DNA from: Heterocephalus glaber
Taxonomy: Eukaryota; Chordata; Mammalia; Rodentia; Bathyergidae
Direction of reading: 5' to 3'
NCBI RefSeq assembly: GCF_000247695.1
Contig: NW_004624781.1
Coordinates: 5,036,423 to 5,100,422 of the forward strand
Length of the DNA: 64,000 nucleotides
Made by a program: the position numbers and the translations under genes. Of the stretch, positions 42,900 through 55,170 are shown one piece after another (the first letter of the stretch is position 1; each line of letters opens with the position of its first letter). The notes below the pieces were generated by a model. That model made no database searches and was not told the DNA's origin. It worked only from the letters and a program-made list of their open reading frames with translations.

Positions 42900-43660
42900 A
42901 TAGCAGGCTGTGTCCTGCATGAGGATGCAGAGGCCCATGTGGGGCCTGCTCAGCTGCAGGAGGAGGTGAGATGTAATTAGCTCCTCAGGTCCTGGCCCTG
43001 TATCCAGAGGTCTGTGAAGTAGACCCTGGCACTAGGAAATGCTGGCACTCTTGGACCCTGGAAGTCTCTCCCCCAGCGGGCCACTCAGCCCAGAGCTGGG
43101 ATGATGTCAAACCCCATGTGGAACTGTTTGCATCTTTCTGCTCTGCTGCAGTATTTTCATTAAACAAGGATGGGGTGGGGGCAGCAGATCTGAGAGGAAC
43201 TAAAGTCTCCTTGGCTCAATTCCAAATTGTCATGCACACAAGGGATCCTCCTTGGCCTGGAAGGTCTGGCCCCACCCCTGAACAAGCACTGATGCCACAC
43301 AAGTACCAGGGGAGTTCCCACACAGGAGGAGCTGGACAAGCAACCCCGGGAGGAACCCACACCCACGCCTCAATCCGCCCTCCCAGCCGCCACAGGGGTC
43401 TTCCTGTCCTGTGGAGCTCTGGCCTTCACCTCCCTGTCTCCTCACCTGCCTTTGGCTGCCTCAGGAGGACACAGTGGGACAGGGGCACAGGGCCTGGCCA
43501 TGGCACCTGGACCCAGGACAGCTCTGCCTGGAGCTATTTCCTGCTACTTTCTTCTAACCCTAGAAGGCTTTGCTGCCTGCATTGTAATCCCACTTCCTCC
43601 CCTGCCTGTCCATCCTGCTTTCTCTCCTTTCCTTTCATGGTTGTTCTTTTTTTAAAAATT
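42900..43660. other. Intergenic, GC-richer, no recognised gene
   Basis: A 185-codon plus frame (43118-43675) and shadows on the minus strand carry no domain. Confidence 0.5.
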
Positions 43661-43663
43661 AAT

Positions 43664-44035
43664 TTCTTTTTTTGAAACAGGGTCTCGCTATGTAATTCAG
43701 GCTGGCCTTGAACTCATGGTGATCCTCCTACCTCAGCCTCCAGTGTGCTGGGATTACAGGTATATGCCACCACACCTGGCTGGGGTTTTTTTGTTTTTAG
43801 TTAAAGTGGCCTCGAAATCTTCATCTGCAGCCTCCCAGTGGCTGGAAATACAGGCGTCCACTACCACACCCAGCTCAGTTCCTGCACAAACCAAGCATTG
43901 TGGCACACACTTATACTCCCAGGACTCAGGAGGCCGAGATGGGAGGATTGCTGTGAGTTTGAGGCCAGGCTGAGGTACATAGTGAGTTCAAGACCAGCCT
44001 GAATTACAGGGCAAGACTCTGTCAAACAACAACAA
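43664..44035. repeat. B1 SINEs on both strands
   Basis: Minus B1 43668-43785, minus B1 head fragment 43805-43876, plus B1 with duplication 43890-44025. Confidence 0.78.
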
Positions 44036-44044
44036 TAACCTAAG

Positions 44045-44185
44045 TCTGCACAAACTAAAGCAAATCACTTCACTTGTTTAACATTTTGGGTTTTCACTTG
44101 TAAAGTGGGAATAATACCTGCCTCACAGGGTTGTTGAGGGATTAAACAGCTTGTATGAAGTACAGTGTTTGGGTCAGGTAAATCT
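44045..44185 (+). repeat. MIR
   Basis: TTTTCACTTGTAAAGTGGGA and CTGCCTCACAGGGTTGTTGA match the MIR core. Confidence 0.7.
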
Positions 44186-44447
44186 GGATAAAAATTAACT
44201 CATCTATTATTAAAGGGTGTTCCACAATGTTTATGAAATGCAAGTCAATACAAAGAAAGGAAGAGGAAGAAAGTAATTTGGAGAAAATGTGCTTAGATAT
44301 TAACAATGTGAACTTCCTGTTTCACCCTAGTTACAAACAAGAAGGAATTGAGGTCCAAAGCAAGCAATTGGTGCTCAGTAAATGAAATTCTTCCAAAAAA
44401 CAAAAACAAAATAAACAAAAAGGTAACAGATCTATTTTTTGGGTTTT

Positions 44448-44870
44448 TGTGGGGTTTTTTTTTAGACAGGGTCTTGCTATGTAGTTCAGGCTGGCCTTGA
44501 ACTCACTATGGACCCCAGGCTGGCCTCGAACTCCTGGTGATCCTCCTGCCTCAGCCTCCCAAGTGGAGGCTGCACCACCGTGCACCACCGTGTCCAGCAA
44601 CAGATCTATTTTAGACCATCACAATTATTCTCAAACCTTTTGGTCTCAGGATCCCTTCATACTCTTAAAAAGTTGAAGATTCTAAGAATTTTGTATATGT
44701 GGACTATATCTGTTGCTATTTCTGGTATTAGAAATTAAAACAGAATTTTTACTTGGCATGGTTGCTCATGCCTGTAATCCCAGCACTCAGGAGGCTGAGA
44801 CAGGAGGATTGTGAGTTCAAGGCCAGTCTGGATTCCAGGACAAGATCCTGTCTCAAAATAAACAGAAAAC
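44448..44870. repeat. B1 (minus) and B1 (plus)
   Basis: Minus B1 with duplication 44455-44600; plus B1 44755-44868. Confidence 0.8.
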
Positions 44871-45194
44871 AAAAAGAAATTTTAAAAATACTTACTTTTT
44901 AATTCTTTTTGTTGTTTTTAAACAAGGCCCGAATAACTGCACTTTGTCAATCTTGAGTTCTTCAAATAAAAATGTGTACCTGGAATAGAGTGGGCCATTC
45001 GGTTTGCAACCCAAAGCAACTGTAATAGCTTCTCTTTGAGACAAGCATCGTTCTTCAGTATTTAGTACAAGTGTCTTAGTCAGAGTTTCCACCTCATCAC
45101 ACAGGGTAGTATTTTCTTAAATGTGTATATATTCAAGGGTCAAAATTTAATAACATTCATAGTAGTTCTTACTGCTTCATCAGGGACATTCATG

Positions 45195-45565
45195 TGTGTG
45201 TGTGTTTTTTCTTTTTGGAGGCAGGGTCTCCCTATGTAGCCCAGGCTGGGCTTGAACTTGTGATCCTCCTGCCTCAGCCTCCCAGAGTGCTGGGATTCCA
45301 GCTGTGCACCTCCACGCTAGGGTCATACCCCACTCTAACTCTCCATATACCTTGTGCCCACCACCCCAGGTTACTCATGTCTAGGCTGTCCACGCCTAGA
45401 ATATCTTTTCCTGTCTCCTCTGCCCACCCAAGGCCCTCCTCCCAGAGCAGCATTTGCTCGGTATCGACACTCAAAGCACCTTTGTGACAGTCACTGCCTC
45501 CCTTGCTTCTCAAAACTTCTTGAGAGCAGGGGGCCAGAGGCTGAGTCATCTCGCCATGCTGCAGA
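45195..45565. repeat. B1 (minus) and L2 fragment
   Basis: Minus B1 45210-45322; L2-like CTAGAATATCTTTTCCTGTC and TCTTGAGAGCAGGGGGCC at 45330-45560. Confidence 0.6.
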
Positions 45566-46678
45566 AAACCCATGATTGTGCGCCCAGCTCACAAATGGAA
45601 CAGCACAAGGGCACAGGACAGGTTTCCTGCCCACCTAGCAGGTGGCCTTAGAGCAGCACAGCAGATGAGCCAAGGACTCCACCCTGCACTCTGCAGCTGT
45701 CCCACCCAGCCACTCAACACCATCTTCTCATTCGCCAGATGAAACCCTAGTGCCTACCTCAGGGTGATGGGAGGGTGGATAAGCTCAGATCCACACATTT
45801 CCCAGAGCAGAGCCTTCCCTTCCCCCCTTATAGTCACTATAGCAACTGGCATATCAACGTGCTCCAAAGTGCTTCCTGAAGGAGGAAGGGTGTGCTCTTC
45901 CCAGGATCTAGAGCTGGGGCTGCCCTGGCTGATAGTAAATGGTGTCCTTTACTCCAGCTGGTCACCCTGTGGAAAGTCCCAAACCAACAGGAATACACTG
46001 GACTCATCCAAAGAAAGTTACTTGAGCCAAGTGTCCAAGGGCGGAATCTCCTCATTTTGAAGAAAACCCCCAAAGTCATTGGCAGTGGAACAGAGAGGAC
46101 AAAGCAGAAGTGTCTAAGGTTGGCTTTAGCCGCCAGGCAGCAGCTCTGCTCGGAGCTGGCCGTCAGGGGCTGCTTTCCCACAGCCCTGGAGGGAGCGGTC
46201 CTTGGCCTAAGAACAGGGCTTCACACAGGCCTTCAAGGGGCGCCCTCACCACCAAGCACCTCAAGGCCAAAGACTCAGGGAAGGGGAGAGCACCTGCCCC
46301 TGCACCTCACTCCCAGGTCTCCGCTGTGCCTACAGCACCCCTGTGATGCAGGTGTCAGTGCCATCCCCAAGGGACAGAGGAGGAGACAGGGCAGACTCAT
46401 CACTCGCCTAATTTCCACTTGGCTTCTAAGTTACAGGTCTAGGATTGAAACTCAGGACAAGTGCCCCAGTTGATAAATACTGAGTAGGCTATATCTGAGT
46501 GGACTATAAACCATAGAGAAGGAAGAAATCGTGCTTTACTTCCCCTTCTGTATCCGCCCCAACACAGGACTGGGCGTGCACACAATCAGTGCTCAGGAAG
46601 TGCTGCTGATCAGCTGGCTCCCTAAGTGAAGCTATGCCATGGCACTGTCTTCTCAACACTGGAACAAGAAGTTACAAT
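45566..46678. other. Intergenic with MIR/L2 fragments and a 193-codon open frame
   Basis: The plus frame 45892-46473 is the longest in the window by codon count apart from CpG-island frames. Its end overlaps a MIR-like stretch (46340-46475), and 46530-46620 resembles an L2 end. No domain is recognised. Confidence 0.45.
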
Positions 46679-46679
46679 T

Positions 46680-46815
46680 CCAGTCAGGCACGGTGGCACT
46701 CAGGAGGCTGAGACAGGAGAATCACTGTGAGTTCAAGGCCAGTCTGGACTACATAGTGAATTCCAGAGCAGCCTGGATTATATTGTGAGACTTTGTCTCA
46801 GAACAATAAACAAAC
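46680..46815 (+). repeat. B1 SINE, 5' part deleted
   Basis: GGCACGGTGGCACTCAGGAGG shows a deletion in the head. The duplicated GCCAGTCTGGACTACATAG / GAGCAGCCTGGATTATA blocks remain. Confidence 0.75.
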
Positions 46816-47865
46816 AACAAAAAAGGAATTTAAAATTCAGCTTGTCTCTTGACAGACAGACATGCTCTTCCACTCATTGAGAAAAATCCACAAATAAATT
46901 CTATTCCATGAATTAAGTCATGGTAGTAGTTTCAAAGAAATAGAGAGTAAATATTTAAAAGATGGAGTTGCGATTACCTAATCAGCTTTTCATAAACTGT
47001 TCCCATTCTCCCTGCGCATCTTTACTCCAAAGCACACTTTGCGCTGTTAAATAAAAGTCTCCAATTATCCTTTCCTGAGCATATCCTGAATGGGACATCA
47101 TACGCACTAAAGCTCCAGGGAGTGAGTGACTGGCGAAGCTGATGATACTGAGGCTATGCACAGGGATTAATATCTTGATTTCAGTATTTCACAATGTGAA
47201 GCTCAAGTTACAGACTTAATCCAGTAAAAAAACAGAAGTGGTATTTATAGTAAAAATACTTGTTGAAAGACTCTTCACCTTAGAAACATACAGGATAGCT
47301 CCGGGGCATTGTATCATCATTTTCCTAAAATTTTGGCAAGTGACTCTCTTGAGTCCTGATAAGAACAGGCAGCATTGTGAGAATATTTCCTCTTCTCCAT
47401 GACACTCAGCTAGCTTTGGCAGCCCTGTGCCAGCCTCCCAGAGCTGCAAACGGCTTGGAGTAATTTTTTTCTTGACTTTATTATCCTAACTCACCACCTA
47501 TAGAAGTAATCAAAGAGAAAAAGCCACAGGTGAAATATAAGGCCACAGCAATGAGCCATGACCAACTTAAGATGAAGTTCAAAATGTATAACCGAGCAAA
47601 AGACTTCATTCAAATTCAGGCTGTAGCTACAAAGGGGGTCAAGCTCAAAAGAAATCAGAGCCATTAGAAAAATACAAGGACAAAAACTAAAATATCCTGG
47701 TGACCCTAGGAGGGACCAGGCAGGCAGAGGTTCCTTTTCTTCCCTCTTAGGGACTTGAAATGGAAGTTATGGATGATAAAAAAAAAACAATTCTCTATAT
47801 AATTCACAGGGCTAAACATCATCTGTAGCATTATAAGTGATTATAATGCTATAATCAAAGGCGGA
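46816..47865. other. Repeat-poor intergenic stretch
   Basis: No SINE or gene is visible. It is one of the few long low-repeat stretches and a reasonable place to test for conserved non-coding sequence. Confidence 0.5.
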
Positions 47866-48690
47866 TCATAATTTATTCATGGATTCATTTATGAAGCATG
47901 TTTTGACACCCGCCCACTCTCTGCCCTTCAATTGCTCACAGTCTAGGGAGGGACGCAGTGCTGAAAACAAATAGTTACAAAACCAAAGGGTGAACTACAG
48001 AACAGAAAGGTGGCCAGCAGAGAGGAAGGAGCAGAGGAAGGAAAGGTGGGCGAGGACTCGAGGATGGGCTGGGCTGGAGCTGGGCCACCAAAACCGGAAG
48101 TTTGGACCAAGTCCAGGATCCACACAGAAAGTTAAAAGTCCAGAAGCAGAGTCTTGGGAGGTCCAAGGCAGAGGGCCCAGAGCACCTGTGTGGGGAGCGA
48201 GGGAGGCCAGATTGGTCACAGAAGGGGACAGTCGGCATCAATCGCTGGAGTAGCCCTGCTTCTCCTGCTCTCTCTCCCCTCTGCACCTCATGATTGGCCA
48301 CTGCTGGGTCAAGAGGGGCACTGCTGGCCCCCATGCTGGGCCGGTATCTGTGCTGACTGCTTTTGTGCCCTTGTCCAGGGGGTGCAATGTGTGCATGGAT
48401 GAACCAGACTGCAGGAGTAAGGATGCAGTGAGGAGGACTTAGCCCTCCTGGGTGCAAAGTTTACCCGGAAACATGGACAAACAGGCAGGCGTTCAGCTGG
48501 AGGAAAGAGGAGTTCGGGAGCCAGGTGCTCAAAGGCAGGGAGTGTGCGAGGGGCTGGGTGGTGGCTGCAGGGGCCCTGGGCTGGGCCAGTGGGCTGTAGC
48601 CATGTGGTGGTGCCTAGGGTGTGCAGAGCTTGGGCTTTATCCTGCAGACACACAGGAGCCTGGGTGTCTCTAGCTCTCACTGCCTGACCA
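47866..48690 (+). repeat. L2-like fragments in GC-richer sequence
   Basis: CAATTGCTCACAGTCTAGGG and GCTTGGGCTTTATCCTGCAG are characteristic of ancient L2-like elements. Long overlapping open frames on both strands (to 160 codons) are by-products. Confidence 0.45.
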
Positions 48691-49024
48691 GGTGTACCTG
48701 AAAGCGGGTGGCCACAGAGTCCTTGGGCCCTAGGGAAGAAGCCACTCTGAAAGGGAGGGAAATTGTTTGCTTGTTTCCTGGCCTCTGTGCTGAGCAGGCC
48801 TCCAGGTGTCTCAGCCTCAGGGACGCTTTGAGGGTTCCCACGGGGCTGCAGATGTCAGCAGTTCAGGGACACCCCAAGGGGCCTCAGGAGGGCTAGAGGT
48901 CCCAGGGTCCTGAATCCAGGGCTCTGGCCTTGACCTGTGACCTCCTCAGTTCTCAAAAGGACCAGAGTCTGAGACCGACCAGGGGCAGTTTCCACAGCCT
49001 CGTGTGTTGTAGTAAGGAACCCTC

Positions 49025-49110
49025 TCGGGGCTGGGAGCACAGCTCAGGGGTAGAATCCTTGCCTAGCAGGTGTGAGGCCTTGGGTTCCATTCCCCAGCAC
49101 CACAGAAAAC
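49025..49110 (+). repeat. ID SINE
   Basis: CACAGCTCAGGGGTAGAATC and GGGTTCCATTCCCCAGCAC. Confidence 0.75.
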
Positions 49111-49271
49111 AGAAATAAAAGGAAAGACCACTCTCTCACTAGGACACAGCTCATTTCTTCCTCCCTGTCCCCTGGGGGAGATAGCTGGATTATTTAACGC
49201 ATACCTTGTGTCCTATGTACAGGTCAGTAGACCAGAAAATATTAAATGGAAGAGTCAAGAAATGCTCAATC

Positions 49272-49400
49272 ATACCAGCTACGGTGGTGCACACCTGTAA
49301 TCCCAGCACTTGGGAGGCTGATGCGGGAGAATTGCTGCAATTTCAAGGCCAGCCTGGGGTATATAATGAGTTCCAAAAAACCCCCAATAAATAAATAAAG
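49272..49400 (+). repeat. B1 SINE
   Basis: TACGGTGGTGCACACCTG...GGCCAGCCTGGGGTATATA with AAATA tail. Confidence 0.78.
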
Positions 49401-49409
49401 AAATACTCA

Positions 49410-50224
49410 GTTTATAAGTTAAAAAACTATTATTACAGTATATTTTTCTAATTCATCTATATTGTTATTATTGTTGTGCCTAATTCATAAATTAAACTGT
49501 ATGGTAGGTGTGTATGTATGGGAAGAGTAGCTCATGTTATGTAGGCTTCAGGCATCCACTGCAGGCCTTGGAAAGTATCCCCCATGAAGAAGGGGGACCT
49601 GTGTGTAAATTCACCTATAATAATGCTTTATGTTGCTCAAAGCGTCAGGGGTTCTGAAGTATTCTTCCACCTAGCCTTGCAAGTCCTGGGAGGGAAGAGA
49701 GGAAACTGAGGCTTAGGGAACCCAGGATTCAAACTCCGACCTGCCAAAGCCTCCACCTGTGCACTTCCCCCAGCCGGCACAGTCTCCACTTCCAGGGCCC
49801 AGAGCAGCAAAACAAATGCAAGCACTGCGGTTCCCAGGGTTTGCAGGTCCAGCTGAAGTCTTCATGTCAGCCGGGCAAGTTCACCCATCTTATATTTTAA
49901 TCATTCCGACCGGGCCTTAAAGACAGCACCTCGGGGAGGCGAGAAGCCTGTGGGGAGAAAGGGCTCCGATTTTCCCAAGCACTGTACAGTTTCCACAGAA
50001 TTAGGGTTCACAGTCCTCCCAGGGCCCCAGCCATGGCCATTCCCATCCCGCAGTGTGGATTAGAAAGGTGGGTTTTGCACAGCAGGCAGAAGCAGCACCA
50101 CATGCTCTTCCCTGACAGTGGCCAGAACCCCAGGGTCCTTGCTCTCCATCCCACGAACCCCATGAGAATAAGCTGCTTCCAAGAAAGGAGAGGAGCAGGT
50201 ACCTCAACCTCTGTCCTGTACCTC
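49410..50224. other. Intergenic with MIR fragment
   Basis: GAGGAAACTGAGGCTTAGGG (49697-49716) belongs to a minus-strand MIR. Nothing else is recognised. Confidence 0.5.
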
Positions 50225-50622
50225 TTTTTTTTTTTTTTTTTTTTTTGCTGTACTGGGGATTGAACCCAGGGCCTTTGCCCTGAGCTATATCCCTGGCCCT
50301 TTTTTTTTTTTTTTTTTTTAACTTTTTTCTCTTTATTTTTCATTTTTATTTAATTTTGAGACAAGATCTTGCTATGTAGTTCAGGCTGGCCTTAAACTCA
50401 CTAGAAAACCCAGGCTGGCCTCAAACTCACAGTGACCCTCCTGCCTCAGCCTCCTGAGTGCTGGGATTACAGGAATATGCTACCACACCCAGGCTCTTCT
50501 CTCTATTTTTTTTAACTTTTGAGACAAGATCTTACTAAGTTGCTAAAATGCCCAGGCTGGGTCAAACTTTACATCCTCCTGCCTCAGCCTCCCAGAGCGC
50601 TGAGATCAAATGAGTGTGCCCC
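50224..50622 (-). repeat. ID and two B1 SINEs with long poly(T) runs
   Basis: T runs at 50225-50246 and 50299-50318 flank a minus ID (50250-50298). Minus B1s at 50350-50497 and 50515-50612. Confidence 0.78.
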
Positions 50623-51084
50623 TGATGCAAGCTTATCCTGGATTTTTACTCTCCATGGCAACACACTATGGAGGCTGCAGCAGTGGGGAATGTTTTCAGA
50701 TTGCGTATTAAATATGCCCTCCCATAGTTGGAGGGTGCACACCAAGATGCTACACCCTCTCAGGGCCGCCACCTTGCATGCCTGGGCTCTGCTGTCACCA
50801 ACCCCAAGCCCTTCCTCATGCTCCTCTGAAAACCTTCTCACTTCTGCCTTACAGATCTGCCTTGCAAATCTGCCCCCAACTTACAGGAAGCCCCACCTTC
50901 AAAGGCCACAGCTTGGTCTCACCACAGAGACCAGGAGAGCAGTTCCTGAAGTGTGAGTTATTCACTCTGGAATGACACCCAGACAGACAGACAGCAGGCA
51001 GACCACAGTGGGTGGTGGCACCGTGTTCCAAACCCAAGAATAGTAGGTATGCTTCTTCATTTTCCTGATTAACTGGTGGATAAG

Positions 51085-51318
51085 TTTTTTCATGACTAGA
51101 TGTTGAACCCAGGGCCTCTCTGATGCTAGGCAAATTTCAAGCACTGAGGTACAGTCCCAGTCCCAGTGGATAACATTCCAGTCAGACTACGTGAACCTTG
51201 GAAATATGTTCTCTTTAGCCAGTGCTGTGTTTTTTTGGTGTGTGTACCAGGATCAAACTCATGACCTTGTGCTTGTGAGGCAGGCGTGGTGCCACTGAGC
51301 TAAATCCCAGCCCCAATG
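51085..51318 (-). repeat. Old ID and young ID
   Basis: Old ID 51092-51165. Young ID 51240-51314 with CCAGTGCTGTGTTTTTTT / CCAATGCTGTGTTTTTTT on either side as duplication. Confidence 0.82.
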
Positions 51319-51624
51319 CTGTGTTTTTTTAAAAAACTGTTTGAGCTCCAGTAGATAGGGCAAGCATTCTCTATCAGCCGCAGTCACCAACACTCCCTGC
51401 TGCCAGGCACCCTGGTCGATTCACTCATTCATAGCATCTGTGTTGCCCCGATGGGCATCTGTGGTTGTAAACTCTTCCAAATTCACAAGAGAGGAGAGAA
51501 GTGTCTCCTGATTGTCTCCTAAATTTGCAAATCTGCTTCTTTCTCAGTGGAGTTAGTATGGCACATTATTAGCAGCACTGTGTTTGATCCTTCCATTAAG
51601 CCTCCTTTTGCTTTAAAACAGTCT

Positions 51625-52000
51625 TCTAGCCAGGCATAGTAGGGCTTGCCTGTAATTCCAGCACTCAGGAAGCTGAGGCAGGAGGATTGCTGTGAGTTCA
51701 AGGCCAGTCTATGCTACATAGTGAGTTCAAGGCCAGCCTGAACTACATAGGGAGACCCTGCCTTAAAACAAAACAGCAACAACAACAACAACAACAACAA
51801 CGAGTCTTCTGCCACTTATGGTACCACATACCTCTAATCCCAGTATTTGAGAGGCAGAGGTAGAAGGATCACAAGTTCAAGTCCTACCTTGGCAACTTAG
51901 CAAGAACTTGTCTCAAAATGTTTAAAAAACATAAACAAGGGCTGGGGTTGTAGTTCATTGGTAGAGCATCCTTGGTTTTCATCCGGGTACTACCAAAAGA
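51625..52000 (+). repeat. B1 with (CAA)n tail, then B1-dID
   Basis: B1 with duplication 51628-51770, (CAA)9 51775-51801, B1-dID 51812-51992. Confidence 0.8.
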
Positions 52001-52519
52001 AGTAGATGGGGGAGGTATCTTCCTTGGCCCTGTTGGAATTTTAAAATCTCATTACCGATCTGCTGGTCTCTTAAATGTTGCTCTTTTAATTGTACAAATG
52101 CATAGAGCTTTGAAATTGACTCTGCAGGGGGAAGGATAGGAAACATTGTATCTGTTACCAAGGCTGGCAGGAGGGAGGTGCTGACCCAGACCTGGGTCTG
52201 TCCTTCAGCGTATGCTCTTTTCAGTGTGAGCAAAAGGCAGTCAGTTCTCTAGGAGTTGGGAGGGTTTGGGTCAGGTTAACTGGAGGTCCCAAGTGGTGCC
52301 ATGTGGGCTGCTCTCATCCCATACACTCCTCACTTCCACATCCGCGGGCAGAACTCATTCCCACCATTCTGGGCCACTGGCCCCCAAGCAGAGAGCCCCT
52401 GGGCCCACCGATCTGCGCAGCTGCCACAGCTCAAACAAGGCTGATCATCGTGGTGAAATGTATTCCCTCCTTGGCATAACAGCAACAAGGTGGACAGCTA
52501 ATCAAAAGACTCAGATTCT

Positions 52520-52755
52520 AACCAGCAGCAGTGGTGCAACCTGCAGTCCCAGCTACTCAGGAGGCTAAGGCAGGAGGATTGCCACGAGTTTATGGCCAGC
52601 CTATGCTACATAGGGAGTTCGGGGCCAGCCTGAAATACAAAGCAAGACCCTGTCTCAAAAAACCAAACCAAACTAAACCAAACCAAACCAAACATGTGGT
52701 TTGATGTGGCTCAGTGGTAGTGTGCCCCTGGGCGTGATCCCCATACCTGGAAAAA
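52520..52755 (+). repeat. B1 with (AAACC)n tail and ID remnant
   Basis: B1 with duplication 52525-52662; AAACC repeats 52663-52694; degenerate ID 52696-52750. Confidence 0.75.
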
Positions 52756-52759
52756 AACT

Positions 52760-52860
52760 GAATTCTGGTTTCAGCCTTGCTGTTGACTCACTGGGCTATC
52801 TGGGACATGGGCAGGGCTGTTTACCTCTTTAGGTCTGTTTCTTAAGCAAGGTAGTTGGGC
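52760..52860 (+). repeat. MIR fragment
   Basis: GAATTCTGGTTTCAGCCTTG and TTTACCTCTTTAGGTCTGTT follow MIR order. Confidence 0.55.
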
Positions 52861-55050
52861 AGGTAATTTGTGGGTCTCCAATTTCATGTCAAGGCTCTGT
52901 GAGTGGAGCTGGAAATTTGGGTGAGGAGGGTTGCAGGCATTCAGAGAAGGAAGGAATCCTGTGGGTCAGAGGGCCTGAGAAGGCCCCCAAGCTAGAATTC
53001 ACGCCAAAGCTGATGGACATTTTCAGATAAGCAGGAAGATGTTCTAAGGAGGTAGCATCAGTAAAGTCATAGAGGTAAGAATGTACCAAACAGGAAGAGG
53101 GCCTATAAATTAACCACAATCACTTAAATCCCTAATCTAGATGCAAGAACATTTCCTGTGACCTACCATGTGCTGGGCATTTTGCTAGTGCTGAGATTTC
53201 CTGGGAATGAGACATGCTGCAGAGCTACCAGGACTGAGTGGGCTCCTTGCCTACTCTGGGGCATAGATACCATTGGAAACTGCATGTTCTGTGTTCCACA
53301 GCCCTGGGAAAGGGTAAGGAGATGTGTTTTAACAACAAAGTATGTATGGCCAAGCCACCTCACATGCTCTCTGCATTTGAGGAGAACATATGTGAGGTAC
53401 TTTATGAAAAAGACACCTCATAAACTATAAAACCCTCCACAGGTATTGACTATCAATTTTTACTTTTGGTTAGTGTATGTAATACATAATAGTTACATTT
53501 GTTTGGGGAATTGGTACATACATTACCAATCTCCATTGAAACAGTAATTGTGACAATTCCAACAATGTAACAATAACACGGTGGAATTTCAAACAAGCGA
53601 TCTCAAATAGTAGAAGATGCTCAAAGCCTCTGGAAACCAACTTATCAGAGTGATACCAACACTGGCCCTTGCTCCCTGACCCACCACCTTCAATATTTTG
53701 ACCCACTTTAGGCTTCCCTTTTAAAAGCTCATAGAAGTATTTCCTCGTGATAATTATAGGCGAGGCTCAGGATTTCTCTGTCAGAAGAAGAGCTGGTAGA
53801 AAAGGGACAATTAACCAAGGCACATAATTGAAGGGTATATAAATATATCTGGTGGCAGATGAGTCTCCTTCCTATTGGATACTGTTCCCAGTATCCAAGG
53901 GCAGATAGCAATATGCTTTATTTAGACCAGAAGGTGCTGGGCTTTATTACTGAAGAACAGAGGTGCCTGTGAATGAGGGCGAGGGAGACTTCTGGTGCCT
54001 GCTGTGTGGACTGAGTCAACCTCCTGTCCTACCCTAGGTGCTTCGGCCCCTTTTGCAAAGTCACCAATCATGAGACTGGAGGGAACATTCGGAGTAGAGA
54101 CGGTGTGACTCCTGTCACTGAACAATGAAGAGTTCAAAAATAGTAGCATCTGCTAGTGGAAAACCAATAAACATATAATTTCCAGGGAATTACTATCATA
54201 TAATTAGCTCTCTGCTTTTATATGTCCTGGTGGAAATTGGGTTGGGGAGCCCTGGAACACAGCGTAATACTCATGGTGCATTCCACAGCAAACTGAAGAT
54301 TTTTTTTCCAACAAAAATTGGCTGGCTAAGCCCAGGCCCTGTTCATACAAGCTGGTGAGTGAAGTTTTTGGGTGATGAAACTGGGCTCTGGTCTCTACTG
54401 CAGCTCAAGTGACTCCTTCTCTACCTTGGTGTCCTTCTCATCTGGAGAAAGATGGTGTTAGACTAAATCATCCATTCTCATCACACCCAAGGGGCTGAAA
54501 ATGAGTTCTTGGGAGGTGAAATCACTTAGATCTTAGAGTGGTCTATGGGTCCCCAAACTGCAACCATACCAGGCAAAAACCTTATTCCTTAGCTCATTGG
54601 TCAGCTTATTGATACTCCCAGCTTTGGAGGCTGAAAGTCCAAATGCCATAGCACAGGGTCTGGCCCCAGGGTGGATGGCAGATGGCAGATAGTGGGGCAC
54701 AAGCAAAGGACAGAGGACATTTTGACCCAGGAAGCAGAGAGAGAGGGCTTGCTCCTTTTATGACAACCTGCTCCTTTGAGGTAACCTAGGATCCTACAAG
54801 AACTGCTCATGCCAATGACCTAAAGACCTCCCATTAGGCACTGCTTCTTATAGGTCCTGGCACCTCTCAGTACTGCACCCCGAGCACCAGGCCTCCAATC
54901 ACATGGGTCCTGTGAGGGCATCCAAACCCTTGCTCTTAGTATTTAATTTACTCCTCACTTTGGGTCTTCTTGAGTATCAAATGTACAGTACTGACATTAA
55001 GTTCACAGAAGAGATTCAAAATGCATGTGAGATCAGTGCTACAAAACAAT
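52861..55050. other. Repeat-poor intergenic stretch
   Basis: About 2.2 kb with no SINE and no recognised gene; a possible MIR trace lies at 54380-54480. Open frames are short. Confidence 0.5.
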
Positions 55051-55051
55051 A

Positions 55052-55170
55052 GTAAAGCCAGGCATGGTGGTGCATGGCAGAACTTGGGAAGCTGAGGCAA
55101 GAGGATTGCTGTGAGTTCAAGGCCATCCTGGGTTACATAGCTAGATGCTGTCTTTTAAAAAAAAGCTACA
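55052..55170 (+). repeat. B1 SINE, head deleted
   Basis: GGCATGGTGGTGCATGGCAG then GGAAGCTGAGGCAAGAGGAT. Confidence 0.72.

Noticed and set aside
43118..43675. 185-codon open frame as a gene
   Set aside because: No domain, no splice or promoter context, overlapping frames of similar length on the other strand, and it ends in a B1.
47975..48457. 160-codon minus-strand frame
   Set aside because: It lies over L2-like sequence, and frames are open on both strands, as expected from composition.
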